A stretch of 64,000 nt of DNA from DATBLE01 sp963837265 (GCA_963837265.1 CAWIMQ010000006.1:124001-188000); one strand, 5' to 3'. Shown: positions 33,960-44,714, counted from the stretch's first letter. Notes: generated from the letters alone by a model not told the origin. A program made the numbers and translations.

Positions 33960-34358
33960 CTCACAGGGTTTGCCGGCCGCCCTGTTCCGGCCAGCGTCGC
34001 TCGACATTCCGCGCGGCTCAGGACATCGCTGCCGGGCGGCTACTTCCACGTGTACATCCGCGGGGTGTGTCAGGCACCTGCATTTCCGGCCGCGCAGGAC
34101 CGGACGGCGGCGCTCGGGATGCTGATGAAGGCCGCCCGGCGATTCGACGTCGAGGTGGAGGCGGCGTGCATCATGACGACGCACTACCACGCGGTCGTCG
34201 AGGCGGCCTGCGCGAGCCTCTCGCCCGCGATGCAATGGTTCCACTCGCGCTACGCGCGCGCGTTCAACACGCGGTACGGCCGCTTCGGGCATGTGTTCGC
34301 CGAGCGCTTCCAGTGCCGAGTGGTCGACCCCGACGGCGTCTTCGACCGGTGCGGCTAG
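33960..34358 (+). pseudogene. Remnant of a REP-associated tyrosine transposase (RAYT/TnpA-REP, Y1 family)
   Basis: The frame is open from 33960 and reads LPGGYFHVYIRGV, a degraded version of the family start (usually PGG/A-x-YHVTxRG). It continues with MTTHYHAVVEAA, where His-Tyr-His is the metal-binding HUH motif, and FHSRYARAFNTRYGRFGHVF, where the first Tyr is the likely nucleophile. The frame has no ATG/GTG/TTG before GTG 34050, which lies inside the domain. It stops at 34356-34358 before the conserved C-terminal helix. About the last third of the protein is missing, and the sequence runs straight into the 3' end of the LacI-type gene. The start is lost too, so this is a decayed mobile-element gene at the left edge of the maltodextrin island. 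Confidence 0.75.
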
Positions 34359-35380
34359 TCCCGCGGAGCCGCGGTCGAGCCGCCTTCCCGGAGGCGCGGG
34401 CGGTATTGCACGTCGGGCATGGCGCCGCCCTGGCCACCGATCAGGCCGCGCAGGGTGGACACCGCCGTCCGTGCGATGTCGAGGATCGGCTGCTCGACGG
34501 TGGTCAGCGCCGGGTCGGTCCATCCGGCCGCGTCGATCCCGTCGAAGCCGACGATGGAGATGTCCTCGGGCACGCGCAGCCCGCGGCGCGTTGCCTCCCG
34601 GAGCGCGCCGATCGCCATCAGGTCGCTCGAGCAGATCACGCCGGTCGGCGGCGTGGCCTGCTGCAGCAGCGTGTGCATCGCGGTTCGACCGCCGTCGACG
34701 CTGAACTCGGCGTGGGCGACGAGACCGTCGGGCCGGATGCCGGCGGTCTCGAGGGCCAGCAGGCGACCGGCCGCCTTCTCTCGCGTCGGGCGAAAACGGT
34801 CCGGCCCGGCGACGAACCCGATCCGGCGATGGCCGAGGTCGAGCAGATGCTGCGTCGCGATCTGGCCGGCGGCCCGCTCGTCGACGCCGACGTGAGGCAC
34901 GTCGAGAGTCTCGACCGCCCCGTTGACGAAGACGATGCGGGCCCCCTGCCCGACGAGCCGCTCGTAGTGGCTGTGGTCGGCATGAAGATCGGCGGCCTCG
35001 CTGGAGATGAAGATCATCCCCTCGACGCGATGCTCGAGCAGCATCTGCACGTACCGGGTCTCGGCGACCGTGGAGCCACGGATGTTGCAGAGGATGGTCG
35101 CGAGCCCGGCCTTCGTCGCCTGGGTCTCCATCGCCTGGGCGAGCGCGGGGAAGATCGGGTTGAAGAGCTCGGGGACGAGCAGGCCGATCGCGCCGGTCCT
35201 GGTGGCTCCGGGCGGCACGTAGAGGAGCTCGCGCATCGCGCGCTCGACTCGCTCTCGCGTCTCCGACCGCACCCGGGCGGACCCCGTGATCACCCGGGAA
35301 GCCGTCGCCGTGCTCACGCCGGCGCGGACGGCGACGTCGCGCAACGTTGCGACTGCGTTCCGGTCGGACGACATCTTCAT
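34355..35380 (-). CDS. LacI family transcriptional regulator of the maltodextrin genes
   Basis: 341 residues. An N-terminal LacI helix-turn-helix (residues 12-34, TLRDVAVRAGVSTATASRVI) and hinge helix (RSETRERVERAMREL) precede a periplasmic-binding-protein-like effector domain (about 65-335; GLLVPELFNPIFPAL, VGVDERAAGQIATQHLLDLG, ICSSDLMAIGALREA). It is divergent from the binding-protein gene, with 194 bases between starts. That gap holds a good promoter and TGAAA/TTTCA-type inverted repeats. The arrangement fits a MalR-like repressor released by maltose or maltodextrin. The ligand is inferred from neighbours, not read from the domain. The stop overlaps the transposase remnant. Confidence 0.9.
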   Translation of the reverse strand: MKMSSDRNAVATLRDVAVRAGVSTATASRVITGSARVRSETRERVERAMRELLYVPPGATRTGAIGLLVPELFNPIFPALAQAMETQATKAGLATILCNIRGSTVAETRYVQMLLEHRVEGMIFISSEAADLHADHSHYERLVGQGARIVFVNGAVETLDVPHVGVDERAAGQIATQHLLDLGHRRIGFVAGPDRFRPTREKAAGRLLALETAGIRPDGLVAHAEFSVDGGRTAMHTLLQQATPPTGVICSSDLMAIGALREATRRGLRVPEDISIVGFDGIDAAGWTDPALTTVEQPILDIARTAVSTLRGLIGGQGGAMPDVQYRPRLREGGSTAAPRD

Positions 35381-35456
35381 GCTGATGAAACACTGTTACC
35401 TGCACTTTGGCAACCGGGAATCGACAAAGTAGGCCCGTTGCTCCTCATTTCCCCTC

Positions 35457-35486
35457 TTGACAGGATCGTCGTGACCGCGGTAGGGT
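35457..35486 (+). promoter_or_regulatory. Promoter of the maltodextrin operon
   Basis: TTGACA (35457-35462), 18 bases, TAGGGT (35481-35486). The -35 is a perfect consensus. The predicted start site falls about 7-8 bases after the -10 box, immediately ahead of the operator-like repeats, giving a leader of about 80 bases before ATG 35575. Confidence 0.6.
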
Positions 35487-35494
35487 CGCGTTGC

Positions 35495-35521
35495 TGTTTC
35501 ATGAGGATGAAAACAGTTTCA
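35495..35521 (+). promoter_or_regulatory. Operator-like repeats for the LacI-type regulator
   Basis: TGTTTCAT (35495-35502) is followed by ATGAAAAC and by TGAAAACAGTTTCA (35508-35521; TGAAA, four bases, TTTCA). An ATGAAACA copy lies at 35385-35392, just upstream of the regulator's own start. Repeats of one half-site on both sides of the divergent region, one set right behind the -10 box, fit repression of the operon and autoregulation. The exact operator centre cannot be fixed by eye. Confidence 0.5.
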
Positions 35522-35574
35522 AGCAAGCTTCGGGTCGCGCTCAGCCGTGCCCGGGGGAAGGAGGGACTCCTCTC

Positions 35575-36816
35575 ATGAAGATCAACAACTGGCGGGCGGC
35601 CGGGCTTGCGCTCGTCGCGACGGCGCTCGTCGCCGGCGTGGCGCTCTCGACCGCGTCCGCGAGCGTCCGCAGCTCCAAGGCGCTGACGCTGACCATCTGG
35701 GCCGACGCGAACCGCGCTCCCGCGGTGAGCAAGGTCGCGGACGCGTGGGCGGCGGCGAACGGGGCGACGGTGAAGGTCGTATCGAAGGACTTCGGCTCGA
35801 TCCGGTCGAACCTCGGCACCGTCACCGCCGCGGACGCTCCGGACGTCGTCCTCGCGGCGCACGACTGGACGGGCGAGCTGGCCGCGAACGGCCTCGTCGA
35901 GCCGCTCTACCCGGCGACGAGCGTCAAGGCACAGTTCCCGAAGTACACGCTCGACTCGTTCTCGTACGGCACCGCCGTGAAGAAGCTCTACGGAATCCCC
36001 GTGCAGGTCGAGAACATCGCGCTTCTCGTCAACACGAAGATCGCGAAGGTTCCGACCACGTTCGCGCAGCTCGAGACCGAGGCTCTGGCGGCGAAGAAGA
36101 AGAACCACCTCGCCTTCGGCATCTGCGTCCAGCAGGGCTCGGGCGGCGACGCGTACCACATGTATCCGTTCTTCGCCGGTCTCGGCGGCTACGTCTTCGG
36201 GCTCAACAAGGCCGGCAACCTCGACCCGTCCGACATCGGCGTGGCGAATCCGGCGTTCCTGAAGAACGCCAGCGTGATCGACAAGTGGAACAAGGAAGGC
36301 CTGATCAACTCGAAGACCGACTACGCGACCTGCAGCACCGCGTTCACGAAGTCGAAGGCCCCGTTCTGGGTCACGGGCCCCTGGGCCGTCTCGGACATCC
36401 AGAAGGCAGGCGTGACGTTCAGGGCCGTCCAGGTTCCCGCAATCACGAAGCCGGCGGTCCCGTTCCTCGGCGTCAACGGCGTCATGGTCACCAAGTTCGC
36501 CTCGGTGCACAACGTCGACGCAGCGGCCAAGGACCTGGTCGTGAACTTCTTCTCGACCCCGAGCGCGCAGACGCAACTCGCGGCCGCGGGCGGCCGGGCT
36601 CCCGCGAACATCAAGGCGAAGGCAGCCGACCCGATCCTGGCCCAGTTCGGCGCGGCCTCGAAGGGCGGCGTGCCGATGCCGAACATCCCGCAGATGGCGA
36701 GCGTCTGGAACGACCTCGGCCAGGCGTGGGTGCGCTCGACGAAGGGCGCCGGTGCGATGCCGGCGAGGCGCTCCTTCAGCGGCGCGGCGAAGTCGATCGC
36801 CGCGAAGATCGGCTGA
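35575..36816 (+). CDS. Maltose/maltodextrin ABC transporter substrate-binding protein (MalE-like)
   Basis: 413 residues. A signal peptide of about 29 residues (AAGLALVATALVAGVALS, with cleavage after ASA) precedes a type I extracellular solute-binding fold (LTLTIWADANRAPAVSKVAD, YGIPVQVENIALLVNTKI, APFWVTGPWAV). There is no lipobox cysteine, so unlike many Gram-positive binding proteins it is not an obvious lipoprotein. ATG 35575 follows a GGAAGGAGGG ribosome-binding site, which decides the start over the longer open frame. It is first gene of the operon, behind the LacI-controlled promoter, and followed by a strong hairpin that probably keeps its mRNA more abundant than that of the permeases. 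Confidence 0.9.
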   Translation: MKINNWRAAGLALVATALVAGVALSTASASVRSSKALTLTIWADANRAPAVSKVADAWAAANGATVKVVSKDFGSIRSNLGTVTAADAPDVVLAAHDWTGELAANGLVEPLYPATSVKAQFPKYTLDSFSYGTAVKKLYGIPVQVENIALLVNTKIAKVPTTFAQLETEALAAKKKNHLAFGICVQQGSGGDAYHMYPFFAGLGGYVFGLNKAGNLDPSDIGVANPAFLKNASVIDKWNKEGLINSKTDYATCSTAFTKSKAPFWVTGPWAVSDIQKAGVTFRAVQVPAITKPAVPFLGVNGVMVTKFASVHNVDAAAKDLVVNFFSTPSAQTQLAAAGGRAPANIKAKAADPILAQFGAASKGGVPMPNIPQMASVWNDLGQAWVRSTKGAGAMPARRSFSGAAKSIAAKIG

Positions 36817-36830
36817 CACAGGAGTAGGGT

Positions 36831-36859
36831 GGAGCGGGCGTCGCCGAGACGCCCGCTCC
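36831..36859 (+). promoter_or_regulatory. Strong hairpin between binding-protein and permease genes
   Basis: Arms GGAGCGGGCGTC (36831-36842) and GACGCCCGCTCC (36848-36859) enclose a five-base loop, followed by a modest pyrimidine stretch (CGTTCTCTTC). Such elements after malE-type genes act as partial terminators or 3' stabilisers that set the binding-protein to permease ratio. That role is inferred from position. Confidence 0.6.
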
Positions 36860-36884
36860 CGTTCTCTTCGAGGCCCGAAGCCGC

Positions 36885-38531
36885 GTGAGCACACCGACGC
36901 CGACCGCCCCAGCCCGAGAGGAAGACGCCTTCCGGCCGGGGCGTATCTCCAGGGGCGTCGCCTTCTTCTCGGGGACGGTCGGGTACGCGCTCAAGCTGGC
37001 GCTCCTGTCGGCGTCGAACGCGCTCGCCGTCTGGGCCCTGTACGTGCTGGTCAGCCACCATCGGTGGCCGGCCGTCGCGGTGGTCGCCGTCGCGACGGCC
37101 GCGATCGACTACCTGTACCTCGTCCCGCGCCGCTGGACGCTGCCGGCGAAGTTCCTCGTCCCCGGCACGATCTTCCTGATCGGGTTCCAGGTCACCCCGA
37201 TCCTCTACACGGTCAACGTCGCCTTCTCGAACTACTCGACCGGCCACATCCTCACGAAGGGCCAGGCGATCTCGACGATCAAGATCAACTACCTCGAGGA
37301 GCCGCCGAACGGCAAGCAGTACGACATGGCGGTCGCGCGCAGCTCGTCCGGCAAGCTCGTGCTGATCCTCCGGGACGCGGCGAGCGGCAAGGTCTACCTC
37401 GGGACGACCAAGGGCCTCACCGAGCTCCCGAGGTCCGACGTGTCCGTCGGGGCGACCGGACCTCCGACGGCCGCCAAGGGATACACGCTGATCAGGGGCG
37501 CAGAGCTCTTCACGCTCGACAAGCAGCTCGCCTCGTACAAGGTCCCCACGACGGGCGACTCGGCGCTCGAGCCGCAGGGAACCGCGGTCGCCGTCGAGCT
37601 CAGGCCGACTCTCCGCTACGACCCGAGACGCGACGCCTTCGTGCGGCGCGACGGGACGGTCTTCCACGACAACGGCAAGGGCTCGTTCGTCTCCGGCAAG
37701 ACGCAGCTCGAGCCCGGCTGGAAGACGTACGTCGGCTTCCGCAACTTCAGCACGATGATCCACGACCCGCTCGTCCGGAAGCCGTTCCTGTCGGTGTTCG
37801 CCTGGACGTTCGTCTTCGCCGCCTCGGTCGTCCTCTTCTCCTTCGCGGTCGGCCTGTTCCTCGCGATCGCCCTCGACAAGCGCGGCCTGCGGTTCCAGCG
37901 CGTCTACCGCTCGATCCTGATCATCCCGTACGCGATCCCGGGCTTCCTGTCGCTGCTCGTCTGGCGGGGGCTCCTGAACGACGACTTCGGCGTCGTGAAC
38001 AAGCTCATCGGGCACCTGGGGATCCACCACGTGCCGTGGCTCTTCGGCGGCGACGTGTTCTCGTGGCTGCCGTTCATCACGTGGCCGAGGATCGCCGTCG
38101 TCCTCGTCAGCATCTGGCTGACGACGCCCTACTTCTTCCTCGTCTCGCTCGGCGCGCTCCAGTCGATCCCGGACGAGCTCACCGAGGCGGCGCGCGTGGA
38201 CGGGGGCGGGCCGCTGCAGATCTTCCGGCGGGTGACGCTGCCGCTGCTCCTCGTCGCCGTGGCGCCGCTGATGATCGCGTCGTTCGCCTTCAACTTCAAC
38301 AACTTCAACAACGTCTACCTGATGACCTACGGCGGGCCGTACACCGGAGCCTCGACGATCGCAGGGAACACGGACATCCTGATCAGCTACACGTACAAGA
38401 TCGCGATTGCCACGGGGACCGGTGGGAACTACGCGCTCGCGAGCGCCTTCGGGATCGTCATCTTCTTCGTCGTCGCCGGAATCTCGGGCGTCTCCTTCTG
38501 GCGCACGAAGGCCCTGGAGAACGTCCGGTGA
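36885..38531 (+). CDS. Maltodextrin ABC transporter permease (MalF-like)
   Basis: 548 residues. An N-terminal hydrophobic region of about three helices (40-115) is followed by a large extracytoplasmic segment (about 115-285), equivalent in position to the MalF P2 loop that contacts the binding protein. The inner-membrane permease core runs from about 300 to the end. The cytoplasmic EAA loop ELTEAARVDGGGPLQIFRRV, which docks on the ATPase, is intact. Start GTG 36885, 26 bases after the hairpin. The MalG-like gene follows after another hairpin. Sugar specificity is inferred from the linked amylases. Confidence 0.9.
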   Translation: MSTPTPTAPAREEDAFRPGRISRGVAFFSGTVGYALKLALLSASNALAVWALYVLVSHHRWPAVAVVAVATAAIDYLYLVPRRWTLPAKFLVPGTIFLIGFQVTPILYTVNVAFSNYSTGHILTKGQAISTIKINYLEEPPNGKQYDMAVARSSSGKLVLILRDAASGKVYLGTTKGLTELPRSDVSVGATGPPTAAKGYTLIRGAELFTLDKQLASYKVPTTGDSALEPQGTAVAVELRPTLRYDPRRDAFVRRDGTVFHDNGKGSFVSGKTQLEPGWKTYVGFRNFSTMIHDPLVRKPFLSVFAWTFVFAASVVLFSFAVGLFLAIALDKRGLRFQRVYRSILIIPYAIPGFLSLLVWRGLLNDDFGVVNKLIGHLGIHHVPWLFGGDVFSWLPFITWPRIAVVLVSIWLTTPYFFLVSLGALQSIPDELTEAARVDGGGPLQIFRRVTLPLLLVAVAPLMIASFAFNFNNFNNVYLMTYGGPYTGASTIAGNTDILISYTYKIAIATGTGGNYALASAFGIVIFFVVAGISGVSFWRTKALENVR

Positions 38532-38533
38532 GG

Positions 38534-38554
38534 CCATTTCGCTTCGCGAAATGG
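38534..38554 (+). promoter_or_regulatory. Perfect short hairpin between the two permease genes
   Basis: Arms CCATTTCGC (38534-38542) and GCGAAATGG (38546-38554) with a TTC loop start three bases after the MalF-like stop. The GAAATGG core is shared with the rimP leader hairpin. It may be a processing or stability element, or a REP-like unit. Confidence 0.45.
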
Positions 38555-38601
38555 TTAGAAGGGCCTGCCAACCGTTTCACGACCGGAGGGAGGGAAATGG
38601 C

Positions 38602-39558
38602 ATGAGCGACGTCACTCCGACGGCCGTCACGACGCCGCGGATCGCCTCGACTCTCGCCGCCGCCGAGAAGCGCCCGCGCAGCCGGCCGAAGTTGAAGGAC
38701 AGCTGGTGGCGGCACGTGATCGGCGTCGTCGCGATCGTCGTCTCGCTGTTCCCGGTCGTCTACGTCGTCGCGGCGTCCTTCGATGCCCAGAACAACCTCC
38801 AGACGGGCAAGCCGTACCCGACGCAGCTGAGCCTCCACAACTTCGGCAACCTGCTGCACAACAACGTCACCGCCAACACCGGCGCCAAGCAGGACGTTCC
38901 GTACCTGTGGTGGTTCTTCAACTCGATGCTGATCGCCGGGCTGACGGCGATCTTCACGACCGTGCTCGGCGCGCTCGCCGCCTATGCGTTCAGCCGCTTC
39001 AGGTTCAAGGGCAGGCGCACGGGGATGCTCGGCCTGCTGCTGATCCAGATGTTCCCGCAGTTCGTGGCGATCGCGGCCATCTACCTGATCATCCTCAACC
39101 TCGGCAGCGTCTTCCCGCAGGTCGGACTCGACAAGCTGGCAGCGGTGATCGTCGTCTACCTCGGCGGTGCGCTGGGCGTCCAGGCGTGGCTGATGAAGGG
39201 GTTCTTCGACACCATCCCGACCGAGCTCGACGAGTCGGCGCGGGTCGACGGCGCGACCCCGGCGCAGATCTTCTGGGGCGTCGTCCTTCCGCTCGCGGCT
39301 CCGGTGCTCACCGTCGTCGCGCTGATCTCGTTCGTCTTCACGCTGAACGAGTTCGTGATCGCCTCGACGATTCTCCAGACGACGAAGCACTTCACGCTGC
39401 CGCCGGGAATGAACCAGCTCGTCAACAACCAGTACGACAAGACGTGGGGACCGTTCGCCGCCGGCACGCTGATGGCCGCGCTCCCGGTCGCCGTGCTGTT
39501 CATGTTCCTCCAACGCTGGATCGTCAGCGGGCTGACCGCGGGCTCCGTCAAGGGATGA
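38602..39558 (+). CDS. Maltodextrin ABC transporter permease (MalG-like)
   Basis: 318 residues with six membrane segments (for example VIGVVAIVVSLFPVVYVVAAS, LIAGLTAIFTTVLGALAAYAF, MLGLLLIQMFPQFVAIAAIY). The EAA loop ELDESARVDGATPAQIFWGV is intact. The periplasmic loop after helix 1 is rich in Asn (NFGNLLHNNVTANTG). ATG 38602 is preceded by GGAGGGAGGG, which settles the start within a longer open frame. The stop overlaps the ATG of the GH13 gene (ATGA), so permease and intracellular hydrolase are translationally coupled. Confidence 0.92.
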   Translation: MSDVTPTAVTTPRIASTLAAAEKRPRSRPKLKDSWWRHVIGVVAIVVSLFPVVYVVAASFDAQNNLQTGKPYPTQLSLHNFGNLLHNNVTANTGAKQDVPYLWWFFNSMLIAGLTAIFTTVLGALAAYAFSRFRFKGRRTGMLGLLLIQMFPQFVAIAAIYLIILNLGSVFPQVGLDKLAAVIVVYLGGALGVQAWLMKGFFDTIPTELDESARVDGATPAQIFWGVVLPLAAPVLTVVALISFVFTLNEFVIASTILQTTKHFTLPPGMNQLVNNQYDKTWGPFAAGTLMAALPVAVLFMFLQRWIVSGLTAGSVKG

Positions 39559-41384
39559 GCCTGACGGCGCCCGTGTCGAGCGTGGGGCTCCTGGACGCGC
39601 CTTACCACGACCTCGGCGAGGAGCCGGCCGGGGCCGGCCGCGAAGCGCACGTTCGCCTGCGGGTTCCGCACGCCTCGAGGCCCGAGCGGGTCGTGCTGCG
39701 CACGGTCCACGACGGGGAGCCGAGCGCCGCCGAGGCGGTCCTCGACGCCGAGACCGAGACCGAGACCTGGTGGAGCGCGTCGTTTCCGGTGACGAGCCCG
39801 GTCACCCGCTACCGGTGGCTGCTCTGGGGAGGCGAGGCAGGATACGTGTGGCTCAACGGCCTCGGCTGCGTCGACCACGACGTCCCGGACGCCGACGACT
39901 TCGTGCACTCGACCGCTGCGGGTGGGCCGGACTGGCACCTGGGCTCGGTCGTGTACGAGATCTTCCCCGACCGGTTCGCATCCAGCGGCGGCGGAAACGG
40001 CGCGCCCGAGTGGGCCGTGCGCCGGGGGTGGGACGAGCTGCCGTCCGGCCGGAGCCGTGACACGCCGCACGAGTGGTTCGGCGGCGACCTCCGCGGGATC
40101 GAGCAGCACCTCGACCACGTCGAGCGCCTCGGCGCGAACGTCATCTACTTGACTCCCTTCTTCCCGGCCCAGTCCACGCACCGCTACGACGCGACGACGT
40201 TCGACCGTGTCGACCCGCTGCTCGGCGGCGACGACGCGCTCGGCGCGCTGGTGAAGGCCGCCCACGCGCGCAGGATCCGCGTGATCGGAGACCTGACCCT
40301 CAACCACACCGGCAGCGGCCACGACTGGTTCGTCGCCGCGCAGAGCGATCCGGCGGCGCCCGAGCGCGCGTTCTACTTCTTCGACGACGAGCTCGACCAC
40401 GGGTACGCGGCCTGGTGGAACTTCCCCTCGCTGCCGAAGCTCAGCCACGCCTCCCCGGAGCTGGCCAGGCGGCTCGCGGAGACGACGGCGCGCTGGCTCC
40501 GGCCGCCGTTCGACCTCGACGGCTGGCGGATCGACGTCGCGAACATGGCCGGCCGCTACCGCGGCGAGGAGCGCGCCCACGAGCTCGCCCGGGCGACCCG
40601 CGCCACGCTCGAGCGGGCCAGGCCGGACGCACTCCTCGTCGCCGAGCACGGACACGACTTCCGCGACGACCTCCAGGGCGACGGCTGGCACGGGGCGATG
40701 AACTACTCGGGCTTCATGCGCCCGGTCTGGAAGTGGCTGCACGGCGAGCTGCCGGAGGAGCTGCGGCGCAGCTTCTGGGGCTATCCGGTCGGATTGAACA
40801 CCTTCGACGGCGAGCAGGCGGTCGCGACGATGCAGGTGTTCCGCGCCGGCGTGCCCTGGCCCTCGACCCTGCACTCGTGGACGCTCGTCGACAGCCACGA
40901 TCACGCGCGGTTCCGCACGGTCGCCGGCTCGCGCGACCGGCAGATCGTCGGGATCGGCATGCAGATGACGACGCCCGGCGTGCCGATGGTCTTCGCCGGC
41001 GACGAGATCGGGCTGGAGGGCGAGTGGGGGGAGGACGCTCGCCGGACGATGCCCTGGGACCGCCCGGAGACCTGGGACAGCGCCCTCTTCGAGGAGTACC
41101 GCCGGCTGATCGGGCTGCGCCGCGGCTCGGCGGCGCTCGCCCGGGGAGGTATCCGTCACGCGGCGCTTTGCGCGGACGCGATCGCGTACCTGCGCGAGAC
41201 CGGCGACGAGCGGCTCCTCTGTCTCGCCGCGCGCAGGAGCCACGAGCCGTTCCGCCTGCCGCTGGCCGCCCTCGCCTGCAGCGGCCTGGCCACCCTGTAC
41301 GGGGGCGAGCCGAGCCTGGACGACGGCGAGGCCGTCCTCCCCGGGGACGGCCCTGCGTTCCACATCTGGAGACTGGAGGTCTGA
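39555..41384 (+). CDS. Cytoplasmic GH13 alpha-glucosidase / neopullulanase-like maltodextrin hydrolase
   Basis: 609 residues without a signal peptide. An N-terminal beta-sandwich (about 1-120; HVRLRVPHASRPERVVLRTV) resembles the CBM34-like domain of cyclomaltodextrinase/neopullulanase enzymes. The TIM barrel follows: VVYEIFPDRFAS, region I DLTLNHTG, region II GWRIDVANMAGR (nucleophile Asp327), region III LLVAEHGHD (acid Glu364), region IV LVDSHDHAR (Asp449). A C-terminal all-beta domain closes the protein. The complete triad supports hydrolysis of imported maltodextrins. Located between permease and ATPase genes, it is coupled to both. The exact product pattern (maltose or glucose) is not predictable. 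Confidence 0.9.
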   Translation: MSLTAPVSSVGLLDAPYHDLGEEPAGAGREAHVRLRVPHASRPERVVLRTVHDGEPSAAEAVLDAETETETWWSASFPVTSPVTRYRWLLWGGEAGYVWLNGLGCVDHDVPDADDFVHSTAAGGPDWHLGSVVYEIFPDRFASSGGGNGAPEWAVRRGWDELPSGRSRDTPHEWFGGDLRGIEQHLDHVERLGANVIYLTPFFPAQSTHRYDATTFDRVDPLLGGDDALGALVKAAHARRIRVIGDLTLNHTGSGHDWFVAAQSDPAAPERAFYFFDDELDHGYAAWWNFPSLPKLSHASPELARRLAETTARWLRPPFDLDGWRIDVANMAGRYRGEERAHELARATRATLERARPDALLVAEHGHDFRDDLQGDGWHGAMNYSGFMRPVWKWLHGELPEELRRSFWGYPVGLNTFDGEQAVATMQVFRAGVPWPSTLHSWTLVDSHDHARFRTVAGSRDRQIVGIGMQMTTPGVPMVFAGDEIGLEGEWGEDARRTMPWDRPETWDSALFEEYRRLIGLRRGSAALARGGIRHAALCADAIAYLRETGDERLLCLAARRSHEPFRLPLAALACSGLATLYGGEPSLDDGEAVLPGDGPAFHIWRLEV

Positions 41385-41389
41385 GAGCG

Positions 41390-42551
<1,162 letters not shown>

Positions 42552-42568
<17 letters not shown>

Positions 42569-44651
42569 CGCGATTGCTCTCGCAACCGCGCTCCTGGTAG
42601 CGCTCGCGGGCAGCGGGGCCGCGGCTCCGCCGGCTCCTCCCTCGGGCGCCGCCCTGGCGGCGCTTTCCGCGCCGCCGACCCGGTCGTCGCTCGCCTCGCA
42701 GCGGATCTACTTCGTCATGCCCGACCGCTACGCGAACGGCGACCCGGCGAACGACGGCGGCGGCCGGAAGGGATCGCCCAACGTGACGGGGCTCGACCCG
42801 ACCGACACCGGCTACTACCACGGGGGCGACCTGAAGGGCCTGACCGAGCGCCTGCCGCGGATCAAGGACCTCGGCTTCACCGCCCTCTGGGTGACGCCGG
42901 TCGTGAAGCAGGACCCGGTCGAGAGCGGAAGCGCCGCGTACCACGGCTACTGGGGCCTCGACTTCACGACCGTCGACCCGCATCTCGGCACCGACCAGGA
43001 CTTCGCCGACCTGGTCGACGCCGCGCACGCGCTCGGCCTCGAGGTCTACCTCGACGTGGTCGTGAACCACACCGCCGACGTCGTGACGCTGGCGAACGGC
43101 GCGACCTACTCGGACATCCCGTTCCGCGACTGCCACGGCCACTTCTTCAAGGCCGACCGGTACGCGGCGGGGAAGCGCTTCCCCTGCCTGGCCGCCCGGT
43201 ACATGCCGGAGGTGCCCTACGTAGCGCCGGCCGACCGGCACCTGAAGAAGCCCGAATGGCTCAACGACCCGCTCAACTACCACGACCGCGGCAACATCGA
43301 CTTCGGCTCCTGCAGCGAGCAATGCTTCGAGCAGGGCGACTTCTACGGCCTGGACGACCTGTTCACCGAGAAGCCGAACGTCCTGAACGGCCTCGCGCAG
43401 ATCTACGCGTCGTGGATCCGGCGGTTCCACGTCGACGGCTTCCGCGTCGACACGGCCAAGCACGTCAACGCTTCGTTCTTCGGGCTCTGGGCCCCGAAGA
43501 TCCGGCAGGCTGCCCGTTCGATCGGGGCCCTGGACTTCCCGATCTTCGGCGAGGTGACCCTGAACGACGCGGTCGACCTGTCGTCCTACGTGCGCGCGCG
43601 CGGCGTGCCGCAGGTCCTCGACTTCCCCTTCCAGCAGGTCGCCTCGGCGTACGCCGCGGGTGCCTCGGGCGCAAAGGGCATCGCCTTCCGCCTCGACGAC
43701 GACGACTACTTCCGGCTCCCGAACGGCGTCGATCCGGCATTCCCGACCTTTCTGGGCAACCACGACCTGGGCCGGGCCGCGCAGCAGATCCTCTCGCAGG
43801 CGCCGGGGCTGAGCGCCGCCGCGCTGCTCCAGCACGTGCTGCTCGGCTACGACCTCCTCTACCTGCTTCGCGGGGCCCCGGTGGTGATGTACGGCGACGA
43901 GGTGGGGATGATCGGCTCGGGCGGCGACAAGGCCGCGCGCCAGGACATGTTCCCGACCCGGGTGGCAGACTGGCAGACCGAGGCGCGGGTCGGTTCCCGG
44001 CCGATCGGCGGCGGCTCGTCCTTCGACGTCACCGACAACCCGATCGAGTCGCGGCTGCGGGCTCTCTCGGCCCTCCGCGACGAGTATCCGGCGCTCGCGA
44101 CCGGCGCGTCGGTGGTCCGGTACGCCCAGGGCCAGGTGCTCGTCGTCTCGCGCATCGACCTCTCGAGCGGAGCCGAGCTCGTCGAGGGGTTCAACGACGG
44201 CGATGCTCCGGCCCGTGTGAGCGTGGCCACGGCCACGCCGGGCGCCGCCTGGAGCGTGATCTTCGGATCCGGCACCGCCGCAGCGGGCTCGGGCGCGGGT
44301 CTCGAGCTGACCATTTCCCCGGTCTCGGCGGTGGCCGTGAAACCCTCGGCGTCGATTCCTCGCAGCCCGGCCGCCGTCCCCGTCCTGACGGTGAGGCCCG
44401 ACGACGTCTCCGCGTACGAGCTGCTCCAGGCGAGGGTCGGCGGGCCCCCGGTCAGCGTCGCGTTCGCCGCCCGCCGCCCCGGCGGCTCCTGGCAGCGCGT
44501 GGCCGTCGACGATTCGGCCCCGTACCGGGCGTTTCTCGACCCGGCGCGCTACCCGGCCGGCAAGCCGCTCTACCTGGTCGCGATCGCGCGCGGGCTCGAC
44601 GGCTCGACCGCGGTCTCGAAGGTGGTTACCTTCACGCCGCGCCGGGGATGA
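42552..44651 (+). CDS. Secreted GH13 alpha-amylase with C-terminal beta domain
   Basis: 699 residues. The signal peptide covers about the first 24 residues (GSAIALATALLVALAGSGAAA). The catalytic barrel starts near 45 (LASQRIYFVMPDRYANGDPA). Region I is DVVVNHTAD, region II GFRVDTAKHVN (Asp300), region III IFGEVTLND (Glu334), region IV FLGNHDLGR (Asp405). A domain-C-like region (about 510-600) and an Ig-like end domain (about 610-695; VSVAFAARRPGGSWQRVAVD) follow. GTG 42552 lies inside the ATPase gene and is used because the signal peptide begins there. It would degrade extracellular starch or glycogen and feed the transporter, closing an import loop with the two intracellular enzymes. Confidence 0.92.
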
Positions 44652-44714
44652 GCCACGAGGTCGGATCCGGGCCCTAGAGTGAGGATGGACATGGAGCGAA
44701 CCCGAGAGGCAGCG

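Noticed and set aside
35547..36827. A plus-strand alternative frame over the MalE-like gene
   Set aside because: Arg/Gly-rich shadow; the real frame has signal peptide, ribosome-binding site and family blocks.
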